A DNA stretch of 6,708 nucleotides from Rhodospirillales bacterium (GCA_030040955.1 JASHSH010000448.1:1-6708); one strand, 5' to 3'. Shown: positions 1 to 5,331, counted from the first letter of the stretch. Translations and numbers: made by a program. The notes: generated from the letters alone by a model not told the origin.

Positions 1-46
1 CGGCCCCGCCGAGGGCGGCTCCGGCCATGATCTGCATGACCTTCAT
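1..46 (-). CDS. Glycosyltransferase (GT4-like), N-terminal fragment
   Basis: Only the first 15 codons are in the window; the gene runs off the left edge. Reading leftward from the ATG at 46-44 gives MKVMQIMAGAALGGA. A short beta strand followed by a Gly-Gly-Ala turn is how many family 4 (GT-B fold) glycosyltransferases begin, usually continuing as GGAE. A short purine-rich AGGGG lies just before the ATG. Such enzymes transfer sugars from nucleotide-sugar donors, often in LPS or exopolysaccharide assembly. That role is inferred from family resemblance only. The gene is divergent from ygfZ across about 120 bp that must hold both promoters; I found no convincing -35/-10 pair there. Other Rossmann-type N-termini could look similar, so confidence is moderate. 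Confidence 0.5.
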   Translation of the reverse strand, partial: MKVMQIMAGAALGGA

Positions 47-168
47 GGCCCCTGGCTAATCCTTCGCACGGAATCTGTCCATGCGGAGCCGATTCGAGTG
101 ACGGACGCCCTTGCGCCAGCGGTGGAATCGGGCCACATGCAGGATGCGACCCGGGAGAGCGCGTCTCC

Positions 169-1077
169 ATGTCCGATCTGGCCTATCACCTGCTGCCCGA
201 CCGCGCCCTGATCGCCATCGGCGGCGAGGACCGGCTCGCCTATCTCCAGGGCCTGGTTTCCAACGACGTGGCCAAGGCCACCCCCGGCCGCGCGCTGTGG
301 AGCGCGTTCCTCACCGCCCAGGGCCGCTTCCTGCACGAATTCTTCGTCGCCGAGACCGACGGCGCGCTGGTGCTGGAGACCGAGGCCGCGCGCCGCGCCG
401 ATCTCCTCCGCCGCCTGTCGATGTACCGGCTGCGCAGCAAGGTGACGATCGCTGCGCTCGACGGCCGCCGCATCTATGCGCTAACCGGGGCGGGCGCCGC
501 CCGCGCGCTTGGCCTGCATGGCGGCGCCGGCGCGGCGATGCATTTCGGTGGCGGGCTCGCCTTTGTCGATCCGCGCCTGGCCGAGGCCGGCCTGCGCGCC
601 TGGCTGCCCGGCGAGAATGGCGGCGGAGCGGCCGAATCCGCGCTGCGCGCCGCCGGCTTCGCCGCCGCCCCGGCCGAGGACTGGGACGCGCTGCGCATCC
701 GGCTCGGCCTGCCCGACGGCAGCCGCGACCTGGTGCCGGAGAAGGCGATCCTGCTGGAGAACGGGTTCGACGAGTTGAACGGCATCGACTGGCAGAAGGG
801 CTGTTATCTCGGCCAGGAGCTGACCGCGCGCACCAAATATCGCGGGCTCGTGCGCAAGCGGCTGATGCCGGTGGAGATCGAAGGCCCCGCGCCGGCGCCG
901 GGTACCGAGCTCACCCTGGCCGGGGCCGAGGCAGGCGAGATGCGCTCCTCGGCGCGCGGGATAGGTTTGGCGCTGGTCCGGCTCGAACAGTTCGAGCGCG
1001 CCCTCGCCGAAGGCGCGGCGCTGACCGCGGGCGAATCGCAGTTGCGCCCGCGCAAGCCCGCCTGGGCGGTGTTCTAG
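169..1077 (+). CDS. ygfZ: Folate-binding protein YgfZ (GcvT-like)
   Basis: The 302-residue product belongs to the YgfZ/GcvT-like family, cytoplasmic tetrahydrofolate-binding proteins that help maintain or repair certain Fe-S enzymes such as MiaB in E. coli; the mitochondrial relative is IBA57. The decisive mark is the signature KGCYLGQE at residues 210-217, containing the Cys (C212) that is functionally essential in the family. It is followed by TARTKYRG, also typical. The N-terminus reads as the usual start of the GcvT-like fold, with a YLQGLVSNDV block near residues 25-34. Length is near the family's usual 280-330. The ATG at 169 has a GGGAGA 10 bases upstream. The gene is first of three plus-strand genes, 60 bp ahead of the DUF1491 gene. 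Nothing is truncated or missing. Confidence 0.93.
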   Translation: MSDLAYHLLPDRALIAIGGEDRLAYLQGLVSNDVAKATPGRALWSAFLTAQGRFLHEFFVAETDGALVLETEAARRADLLRRLSMYRLRSKVTIAALDGRRIYALTGAGAARALGLHGGAGAAMHFGGGLAFVDPRLAEAGLRAWLPGENGGGAAESALRAAGFAAAPAEDWDALRIRLGLPDGSRDLVPEKAILLENGFDELNGIDWQKGCYLGQELTARTKYRGLVRKRLMPVEIEGPAPAPGTELTLAGAEAGEMRSSARGIGLALVRLEQFERALAEGAALTAGESQLRPRKPAWAVF

Positions 1078-1137
1078 TCCCGCGATCTTCGCGCCGCGCC
1101 CCTCGCGTCGCGGTAGGCGGGCGCGCTAAAGTGACGC

Positions 1138-1557
1138 ATGCGCCGCCCACAGCCTCCTTCGACCGGGGCCGAGGCCCGCGCCATCGGCCGCGACGATCTG
1201 CCCGCGCTGGTTCCGGATTCGGAACTCGCCCGGCTGAAGTCGCGGCTGCGCGTGCAGGCGGCGGTGCGCGCCTGCGCCGCGCGCGGCGTCAGTGCCACCG
1301 TGGTGCGCAAGGGCGACGACGATGCCGGCTCGATCCTGGTCAAGCAGAACATGCGCGCGAACGGGTTCCGCGTGCTCGCCCAGGTGCGCGACGCCGACGG
1401 CGCGCGGGCCTGGCTCGCCGGCACCGGCGAGGCGCCGGTGGCCGAGCCCATCGCCGACGCCTATATCGCGCGCCAAGTGGGACGCGATTCCGATCTCTGG
1501 GTGATCGAGATCGAGGATGCCGCCGGCTGGCTGCCCTTCACCGAGAAGCGGATTTAG
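1138..1557 (+). CDS. DUF1491 family protein
   Basis: A 139-residue protein of unknown function that I recognise as DUF1491, a small family known mainly from Alphaproteobacteria. Its core runs from about residue 31 (LARLKSRLRVQAAVRAC) through VVRKGDDDAGSILVK near 55-69 and ADAYIARQ near 107-113, to DLWVIEIED at 119-127. There is no signal peptide or membrane segment, so it is probably cytoplasmic. About 30 residues precede the usual family start. No in-frame ATG, GTG or TTG lies closer to the core, so the ATG at 1138 is kept even though no clear ribosome site precedes it. It sits between ygfZ and lolA on the same strand and could share their transcript. Family assignment is from pattern memory; no function is proposed. 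Confidence 0.82.
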   Translation: MRRPQPPSTGAEARAIGRDDLPALVPDSELARLKSRLRVQAAVRACAARGVSATVVRKGDDDAGSILVKQNMRANGFRVLAQVRDADGARAWLAGTGEAPVAEPIADAYIARQVGRDSDLWVIEIEDAAGWLPFTEKRI

Positions 1558-1578
1558 CTTCGCCGCTTTCGCCGAAGC
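1557..1578 (+). other. Stem-loop just after the DUF1491 gene
   Basis: GCTTCG (1557-1562) pairs with CGAAGC (1573-1578). After one C-C mismatch, CG pairs with CG around a CTTT loop. It begins at the last base of the DUF1491 stop codon. There is no T-run on either strand, so it is not a classic terminator. It could be a weak attenuator or a 3'-end stabiliser between the DUF1491 gene and lolA. Confidence 0.4.
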
Positions 1579-1666
1579 CAGGCGCGAGGAACCCCTTCCG
1601 CCGCCGCCATCGAACCACCATATTCGTCCGGTCCAATCGCCGCCGCACCGAGACCGCGCAAACGAC

Positions 1667-2308
1667 ATGACCGCCGCACGCCCAACACGCCTGCCCTTCG
1701 CTGCCGCCCTGGCGCTGAGCCTCGGCCTCATCGGCGCGCCGGCGCTGGCGTTGAGCCCGGGCGATGCGAACATCGTCGCGCAGGCGGATGCCTATCTCGA
1801 CCAGGTCGCCACGCTGAAGGCGCATTTCCTCCAGGTCGCGCAGGACGGTTCGACCGCCGAGGGCACGCTCTATCTCTCGCGCCCGGGACGCATGCGGCTC
1901 GACTACGATCCGCCCACGCCGATCCTGGTCGTCGCCTCCGGCGGCACCCTCGTCTATTACGACGCCAAGCTCGGCCAGGTGAGCTATGTCGATCTCGATT
2001 CCACGCTGGCCGGCGTGCTGGTCCAGCCGCAGGTCCACCTGGACCAGGGCGCGCTGAAAGTCGAATCCGTGGTCCGCCAGCCGGGCGTGGTCTATATCAC
2101 CGTGGACAAGCGCGACGACCCGCGCAGCGGACGCATTACACTGGTATTCAGCGAGTCGCCGCTCCAGCTTCGGCAGTGGAAGGTGGTCGATGCCCAGGGC
2201 CAGACCACCACGGTATCGCTGTACGACGCCGAGACCGGCATCCGGCTGGCGGACGACCTGTTCGAGTTTCACGATCCGCGCTCGCAACCGCCGGCCGCGC
2301 ATCACTAG
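1667..2308 (+). CDS. lolA: Outer-membrane lipoprotein carrier LolA
   Basis: A 213-residue LolA-family periplasmic chaperone, which receives lipoproteins from the LolCDE ABC transporter and ferries them to the outer membrane. The ATG at 1667 opens a clear Sec signal peptide: basic residues at R5 and R8, a hydrophobic stretch to about L22, and a likely cleavage after A28 (ALA). In-frame codons upstream read as non-coding, and this start is supported by the signal peptide rather than by a ribosome site, which is weak. The mature part shows the family pattern: LKAHFLQ at 50-56, a GTLYLSRPGRMRLDY block at 66-80 that includes the conserved Arg region of the lipid-binding barrel, and an FEFHDP ending at 199-204. 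In many alphaproteobacteria lolA follows ftsK and precedes xthA. Here DUF1491 is upstream, and a hairpin-rich gap plus an FAH-fold gene separate it from xthA. Confidence 0.9.
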   Translation: MTAARPTRLPFAAALALSLGLIGAPALALSPGDANIVAQADAYLDQVATLKAHFLQVAQDGSTAEGTLYLSRPGRMRLDYDPPTPILVVASGGTLVYYDAKLGQVSYVDLDSTLAGVLVQPQVHLDQGALKVESVVRQPGVVYITVDKRDDPRSGRITLVFSESPLQLRQWKVVDAQGQTTTVSLYDAETGIRLADDLFEFHDPRSQPPAAHH

Positions 2309-2327
2309 ACAGGGCGCTGACTTCCTT

Positions 2328-2352
2328 GAGCTATGCGCCTCTCGCATAACTC
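2328..2352 (+). other. Stem-loop 19 bases after lolA
   Basis: GAGCTATGCG (2328-2337) pairs with CGCATAACTC (2343-2352) in nine of ten positions, with one C-A mismatch and a CCTCT loop. It starts 19 bases past the lolA stop, where a 3'-end structure would be expected. No T-run follows on the plus strand, so it may stabilise or process the lolA message rather than terminate it by the classic mechanism. Confidence 0.5.
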
Positions 2353-2391
2353 TGCATGAATCGCACGGCTGATATGCCCCGCGTCCGGTTG

Positions 2392-2407
2392 AGCAAGGGC
2401 CATGCCA
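2392..2407 (-). promoter_or_regulatory. Sigma-54-like (-24/-12) promoter, directed toward lolA
   Basis: On the minus strand the bases read TGGCATGGCCCTTGCT. The known RpoN consensus is TGGCACG-N4-TTGCW. This site differs at one consensus position (T for C) and has the required GG-N10-GC spacing. Transcription would start near 2380 and run leftward, antisense to the lolA 3' end; no gene in that direction would benefit. Such matches can arise by chance in GC-rich DNA, and no RpoN or activator gene is visible nearby. Confidence 0.3.
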
Positions 2408-2427
2408 GAGCCACCTGTCTCATAGTC

Positions 2428-2529
2428 GGCGAAGTCCGCAACAGACTTCGCCAGGGAACGGCCTCCCCTGCCGTTCCCGCGCTCCGCGTAAGGAGCACAG
2501 GCGCCCGGTTACCCCCCTGACCGGGCGCC
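2428..2529 (+). other. End-to-end hairpin array; candidate structured RNA
   Basis: Four inverted repeats follow one another almost without gaps. (1) GGCGAAGTC 2428-2436 pairs with GACTTCGCC 2444-2452, loop CGCAACA. (2) GGGAACGGC 2454-2462 pairs with GCCGTTCCC 2470-2478, loop CTCCCCT. (3) A short GCTCC/GGAGC stem lies at 2481-2485/2492-2496. (4) GGCGCCCGGTTA 2500-2511 pairs with TGACCGGGCGCC 2518-2529 with one G-T wobble, loop CCCCCC. The three long stems are otherwise perfect. The array fills the middle of the 304 bp gap between lolA and the FAH gene and matches no riboswitch or housekeeping RNA I can recall. No T-run follows, so simple intrinsic termination is not supported. It could be a processed 3'UTR RNA of lolA, an sRNA, or a dispersed repeat. 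The inverted repeats are visible; the function is inference. Confidence 0.55.
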
Positions 2530-2555
2530 ACTCCTGCCGGGCTCCCGCTTCCGCC

Positions 2556-2583
2556 TTGCACGCGACTCGCGCCGCCCTATAGT
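2556..2583 (+). promoter_or_regulatory. Sigma-70-type promoter for the FAH-fold gene
   Basis: TTGCAC (2556-2561) and TATAGT (2578-2583) are 16 bp apart, a good match to housekeeping promoters. The start of transcription would be near 2590, giving a leader of roughly 23 bases before the ATG at 2613. CGCCC (2573-2577) and GGGCG (2584-2588) form an inverted repeat that exactly brackets the -10 hexamer, which might be an operator. The promoter implies that the FAH gene and xthA can be expressed independently of lolA. Confidence 0.6.
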
Positions 2584-2612
2584 GGGCGCGCCTCCATTCC
2601 CGCGAGCCGCCG

Positions 2613-3296
2613 ATGTCGCATTTCGTCCTACCGCCGGCCGCGCCGACCGTGCTCGACGTCGCCGGCGGCGGGCTGTTCCCGATCCGCCGCGTGTTCTGCG
2701 TCGGACGCAATTACGCGGCGCATGCGCGCGAGATGGGCGGCAATCCCGACCGCGAGCCGCCCTTCTTCTTCACCAAGCCGGCGGACGCGATCAGCTCGGC
2801 GCCGACCATCCCCTATCCGCCGGCCACGCGCGACCTGCATCACGAGGGCGAGCTGGTGGTCGCCATCGGCGCGGGCGGGGCCGACATCGCGCAGGAACGC
2901 GCGCTCGACCATGTCTTCGGCTACACGGTGGGGGTCGATCTCACCCGGCGCGATCTCCAGTCCGCGCTACGCAAGGAGGGCCGGCCCTGGGACATGGCCA
3001 AGGGTTTCGACTTCGCCGGACCTTGCGGCATTTTGCGCCCGGCCGCGGATATCGGACACCCGAGCAAGGGCGCGATCACGCTCTCGGTGAACGGCGTGCA
3101 GAAGCAGGCGGGCGATCTCGCCGACATGGTCTGGTCGGTGCCCGAGATCGTCGCCATCCTCTCCGGCCTGGTTGCGCTGGCGCCCGGCGACCTGATCTTC
3201 ACCGGCACGCCCGAGGGCGTGGGGCCGCTCGCGCGCGGCGACCGGGTCGAGGTTCGCGCCGCCGGCATCGGCGGCCACGTTTTCACCCTGCGCTGA
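2613..3296 (+). CDS. Fumarylacetoacetate hydrolase (FAH) family protein
   Basis: The 227-residue product has the compact FAHD1/NagK-like form of the FAH fold: soluble, cytoplasmic, Mg/Mn-dependent enzymes acting on 2-oxo acids such as acylpyruvates, fumarylpyruvate or oxaloacetate. GRNYAAHAREMG at 31-42 carries the His-Glu pair (H37, E40) that matches the catalytic pair of human FAHD1. HHEGEL gives metal ligands E78 and E80, and D109 in VGVDLTRRD is the third. K130 and the GTPEGVG loop at 198-204 complete the active site. All key residues are present. The ribosome site is weak, but the start matches the family length and a promoter lies about 30 bases upstream. xthA follows after 22 bp, so the two probably share a transcript. 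The exact substrate cannot be read from sequence; fumarylpyruvate hydrolase, acylpyruvase and oxaloacetate decarboxylase or tautomerase are all possible. Confidence 0.9.
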   Translation: MSHFVLPPAAPTVLDVAGGGLFPIRRVFCVGRNYAAHAREMGGNPDREPPFFFTKPADAISSAPTIPYPPATRDLHHEGELVVAIGAGGADIAQERALDHVFGYTVGVDLTRRDLQSALRKEGRPWDMAKGFDFAGPCGILRPAADIGHPSKGAITLSVNGVQKQAGDLADMVWSVPEIVAILSGLVALAPGDLIFTGTPEGVGPLARGDRVEVRAAGIGGHVFTLR

Positions 3297-3318
3297 GGCC
3301 GGCGGAGCGGGCTGGGCG

Positions 3319-4104
3319 ATGCGCCTGGTCACCTGGAACATCAACTCGGTGCGGCTGCGCGCGCCGCTGCTCGAGCGCGTCGCGCAGTGGCTTCATCCCG
3401 ACATTCTCTGCCTCCAGGAAACCAAGGTCGCCGATCCCTTGTTCCCGCGCGAGGCGCTGACCTCGCTCGGCTACAAGCACATCGCGCTCGCCGGGCAGAA
3501 GGCCTACAACGGCGTCTGCATCGCTTCCAAGCTGCCGCTCGCCGCGGTGGCGCGCCGCTCCTTCTGCGGCAAGGACGATGCGCGGCACTTGCAGGCGACC
3601 GTGGCCGGCATCGAAATCCACTGCCTCTACGTGCCGGCCGGCGGCGACGTGCCCGACCCCGACGAAAATCCGAAATTCGCCCACAAGCTCGCCTTCCTCG
3701 ACGAGGCCGCTTCCTGGATGCGCGGGCATGCGCGCGGCCGCCGCCCGATGGTGCTGCTCGGCGATCTCAACGTCGCGCCGCTGCCCACCGACGTCTGGTC
3801 GCACAAGCAGATGCTCGGCGTGGTCAGCCACACGCCGATCGAGGTCGAGAAGCTGGGCCGGCTCCAGGCCTCGGCGCGCTGGGTCGACGCGGTGCGCGCC
3901 TTCGTCCCGCCCGAGGAGACGCTCTATTCCTGGTGGAGCTATCGCGCCAACGACTGGGATGCCTCGGACCGCGGCCGCCGGCTTGACCATGTCTGGGTGA
4001 CGCCGCAACTCGCGCCCAGCCTCACCGGCGCGATCGTGCTGCGCGAGGCGCGCGGCTGGGACCAGCCCTCCGACCATGTCCCCGTCGCGGTGGACATCGA
4101 GTAG
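3319..4104 (+). CDS. xthA: Exodeoxyribonuclease III (XthA)
   Basis: A 261-residue member of the exonuclease-endonuclease-phosphatase superfamily. It acts in base excision repair, cutting the backbone 5' of abasic sites and trimming 3' blocked ends. Active-site motifs are all visible in order: WNINS with N7, LQETK with E34 (Mg ligand), LYVPAGG with Y104, GDLNVAP with D149 and N151, RLDHVW with D223, and SDHVPV with D252 and H253. Length matches the family (about 260). A GGAG lies 11 bases before the ATG. It begins 22 bp after the FAH-fold gene and probably uses its promoter. The 3' end converges on gmhA, with 9 bp between stop codons. No oddities in the protein. Confidence 0.96.
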   Translation: MRLVTWNINSVRLRAPLLERVAQWLHPDILCLQETKVADPLFPREALTSLGYKHIALAGQKAYNGVCIASKLPLAAVARRSFCGKDDARHLQATVAGIEIHCLYVPAGGDVPDPDENPKFAHKLAFLDEAASWMRGHARGRRPMVLLGDLNVAPLPTDVWSHKQMLGVVSHTPIEVEKLGRLQASARWVDAVRAFVPPEETLYSWWSYRANDWDASDRGRRLDHVWVTPQLAPSLTGAIVLREARGWDQPSDHVPVAVDIE

Positions 4105-4117
4105 GCGCGCGGCCTAC
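4101..4117. terminator. Inverted repeat spanning both stop codons of xthA and gmhA
   Basis: GTAGGC (4101-4106) pairs with GCCTAC (4112-4117) around a GCGCG loop. The xthA TAG and the complement of the gmhA TAG both fall within the stems. With only 9 bp between the genes there is no other room for a terminator. The stem is just six pairs and no T-run follows on either strand, so a bidirectional termination role is only a possibility. Confidence 0.3.
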
Positions 4118-4683
4118 CCGCACGCGTCCTCGACGATGCCGCAGAGCAGGTGGCCGACCGCGATATGCATTTCCTGGATATGGCTGGTCGTGTCCGAGGG
4201 CACGCGGATGCAGGCATCGCACAGCGGCGGAAGCTTGCCGCCGCCGCGCCCGGTGAGGCCGACCACCCGGATGCCGATTTCGCGCGCGGCGCGCGCGGCC
4301 TCGACCACGTTCGCGCTGTTGCCCGAGGTGGTGATCGCGACCAGGGCGTCGCCGGCGCGCCCCACACCGCGCAGCTGGCGCGCGAACACCTCGGCGAACG
4401 CGTAGTCGTTGCCGATGGCGGTAAGCGCGGACGTATCGACGGTGAGCGCGAGGCCGGCGAGCGGCCGGCGCTCCTTCATGTAGCGGCCCGAAAGCTCGGC
4501 GGCGAGATGCTGCGAATCCGCCGCCGATCCGCCATTGCCGCAGAACATCACCTTGCCGCCGCCCCGGATCGCATCGACCAGGAAACGCGAGGCGGCCACG
4601 ATCTCCGGCGCGAGCGACTTCAGCTTGTCGAAGCAGCGGGCGGCGGTGTCGATCTCGGCCGCGATCTTCGCTTCCAAATCCAT
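4114..4683 (-). CDS. gmhA: Phosphoheptose isomerase GmhA (SIS domain)
   Basis: A 189-residue SIS-domain protein that fits D-sedoheptulose-7-phosphate isomerase, the first step of ADP-heptose synthesis for the LPS inner core; it acts in the cytoplasm as a homotetramer. The phosphosugar loop GNGGSAADSQHLAAEL covers 49-64, with Zn ligands H59 and E63. NDYAFAEVFARQ lies at 92-103, the second phosphate motif TTSGNSANV at 118-126, and SDTTSHIQEMHIAVGHLL at 163-180 supplies Q170 and H178. These match the E. coli metal and catalytic residues H61, E65, Q172 and H180. Length is typical. The ATG at 4683 has a GAGG 11 bases upstream. The gene stands alone on its strand, convergent with xthA and divergent from the lipoprotein gene. 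Neighbouring heptose genes (hldE, gmhB) are not in the window, so a related SIS isomerase making another heptose precursor is a minor alternative. Confidence 0.92.
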   Translation of the reverse strand: MDLEAKIAAEIDTAARCFDKLKSLAPEIVAASRFLVDAIRGGGKVMFCGNGGSAADSQHLAAELSGRYMKERRPLAGLALTVDTSALTAIGNDYAFAEVFARQLRGVGRAGDALVAITTSGNSANVVEAARAAREIGIRVVGLTGRGGGKLPPLCDACIRVPSDTTSHIQEMHIAVGHLLCGIVEDACG

Positions 4684-4750
4684 GCGCGGGAAATCCTCGG
4701 TCGGCGGGGCGCGGTCACGCTATCGCCAATCCGTGCGTCCGTCGAGGCGG

Positions 4751-4773
4751 TTAGGCGAAAGCGCCGCGCCTAA
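4751..4773. promoter_or_regulatory. Inverted repeat TTAGGCG-N9-CGCCTAA in the gmhA/lipoprotein divergent region
   Basis: TTAGGCG (4751-4757) and CGCCTAA (4767-4773) are perfect 7-base arms, with centres 16 bp apart, about one and a half helix turns. The repeat lies 68 bp upstream of the gmhA start in the 179 bp region between divergent genes, so it could be an operator or a 5' leader hairpin for gmhA. No regulator is recognisable nearby. Confidence 0.3.
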
Positions 4774-4788
4774 TCATCGAAACCCACG

Positions 4789-4827
4789 CGCAATATTGCG
4801 GAAACAGCCGCGCGTTATATGTATATA
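4789..4827 (+). promoter_or_regulatory. AT-rich promoter region with palindrome, upstream of the lipoprotein gene
   Basis: A perfect 12-base palindrome CGCAATATTGCG occupies 4789-4800, and a TATATGTATATA tract occupies 4816-4827. This is the most AT-rich patch for a long way in otherwise GC-rich DNA and lies 36-74 bp before the lipoprotein ATG. TTGCGG at 4796-4801 could be a -35 element overlapping the palindrome. Spacing to TATATG is 14 bp and to TATATA 20 bp, neither ideal. I support a promoter region here but not exact hexamers. Confidence 0.4.
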
Positions 4828-4848
4828 CCGGAGGGGGCCAGGCAATCC

Positions 4849-4855
4849 GAGGTGA
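4849..4855 (+). promoter_or_regulatory. Strong ribosome binding site of the lipoprotein gene
   Basis: GAGGTGA ends 7 bases before the ATG at 4863, close to the ideal Shine-Dalgarno sequence and spacing. It fixes the start of the short lipoprotein gene and suggests efficient translation, unlike the weak sites of most genes in this window. Confidence 0.65.
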
Positions 4856-4862
4856 TCGCACC

Positions 4863-5237
4863 ATGACCCGAACCGCAACCCGTTGGATTGGTCCGTTGGC
4901 CGCGGCCGGAGCGCTCGCGCTGTTGTCGGGCTGCTACTATCCGCCGCCCGCGGCGGTGAGCTACTACCAGACGCCCTGTCCGACGCCCGCCACCTCGGCG
5001 GCGCCGCAAAGCCAGGGCGGACAGACCGGCGCCAACGCGCCGACTCCGCAGCAGACCGCGACACAGCAAGGCGCGCCGGGCGGAACATCCTGCTACGCCG
5101 CCGCACCGGTCTACGCCGCGCCGGGCTACACCTATGGCTACGCCTATCCGGCCTATTATCCGTACTACTATCCCGGCTACTACTATCCGCCGGTCTGGGG
5201 CGGCGTGACAGTCGGCGGCGTGTTCCGCATCCGCTGA
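4863..5237 (+). CDS. Tyr/Pro-rich lipoprotein, function unknown
   Basis: A 124-residue protein with a lipoprotein signal peptide: basic R3/R7, a hydrophobic stretch L12-L20, and lipobox LSGC with the acylated Cys at C24. The mature chain is low-complexity. Residues 40-75 are rich in Gln, Thr, Ala, Gly and Pro. Residues 78-108 hold 14 tyrosines in 31 positions with regularly placed prolines, then a short Gly/Val ending (VWGGVTVGGVFRIR) closes the chain. Two further Cys (C39, C77) could form a disulfide. Small exported proteins with such Tyr-Pro tails occur in alphaproteobacteria and have no assigned role that I know. A lipidated, surface-associated or peptidoglycan-facing protein is the reasonable inference. 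The strong ribosome site and isolated promoter region suggest a separately expressed, perhaps abundant protein. It faces the cytochrome gene. Confidence 0.8.
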   Translation: MTRTATRWIGPLAAAGALALLSGCYYPPPAAVSYYQTPCPTPATSAAPQSQGGQTGANAPTPQQTATQQGAPGGTSCYAAAPVYAAPGYTYGYAYPAYYPYYYPGYYYPPVWGGVTVGGVFRIR

Positions 5238-5256
5238 CGAAGTCGGACCGGGCCGG

Positions 5257-5272
5257 CGCGGCGGTCGCCGCG
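5257..5272 (+). terminator. GC-rich hairpin after the lipoprotein gene
   Basis: CGCGGCG (5257-5263) and CGCCGCG (5266-5272) are perfect 7-base arms separated by two bases, 19 bp past the stop codon. The position suits a 3' end signal, but no T-run follows (TCGGTCGG), so the terminator call is tentative. Confidence 0.3.
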
Positions 5273-5290
5273 TCGGTCGGACTAGGCGAA

Positions 5291-5319
5291 GCCCGCGCGA
5301 GCATTACGGTCGCGCGGGC
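5291..5319 (-). terminator. Perfect 10-bp hairpin after the cytochrome gene stop
   Basis: GCCCGCGCGA (5291-5300) and TCGCGCGGGC (5310-5319) pair perfectly around a 9-base loop. It begins 12 bp beyond the TAA of the minus-strand cytochrome gene. On that strand the stem is followed by TTCGCCTAGT, a poor but slightly T-containing tail. It lies between two converging genes and could stop transcription from both sides. Confidence 0.55.
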
Positions 5320-5331
5320 GCTCCGCGCGAT

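Noticed and set aside
111..1670. Very long plus-strand frame of 519 codons across ygfZ and the DUF1491 gene
   Set aside because: It is extremely Arg-rich and out of frame with two recognisable protein families, which is typical of a shadow frame.
1538..2347. Long minus-strand open frame of 269 codons opposite lolA
   Set aside because: It is the complement of a clear LolA gene with signal peptide; the antisense product has no recognisable family and reflects GC-rich codon bias.
2333..2359. An 8-codon leader-peptide-like frame (ATG at 2333) within the first stem-loop
   Set aside because: There is no ribosome site, no run of regulatory codons, and no alternative hairpin that its translation would switch.
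2356..2520. A 54-codon plus-strand reading frame (ATG at 2356) in the lolA-FAH gap
   Set aside because: It has no ribosome site, reads straight through the hairpin array, and its Arg-rich composition looks like translated structured GC-rich DNA rather than a protein.
2428..2529. Cobalamin, SAH or other riboswitch upstream of the FAH gene
   Set aside because: I could not find the conserved cores of these classes, and the FAH promoter lies downstream of the array, so the array would not be in its leader.
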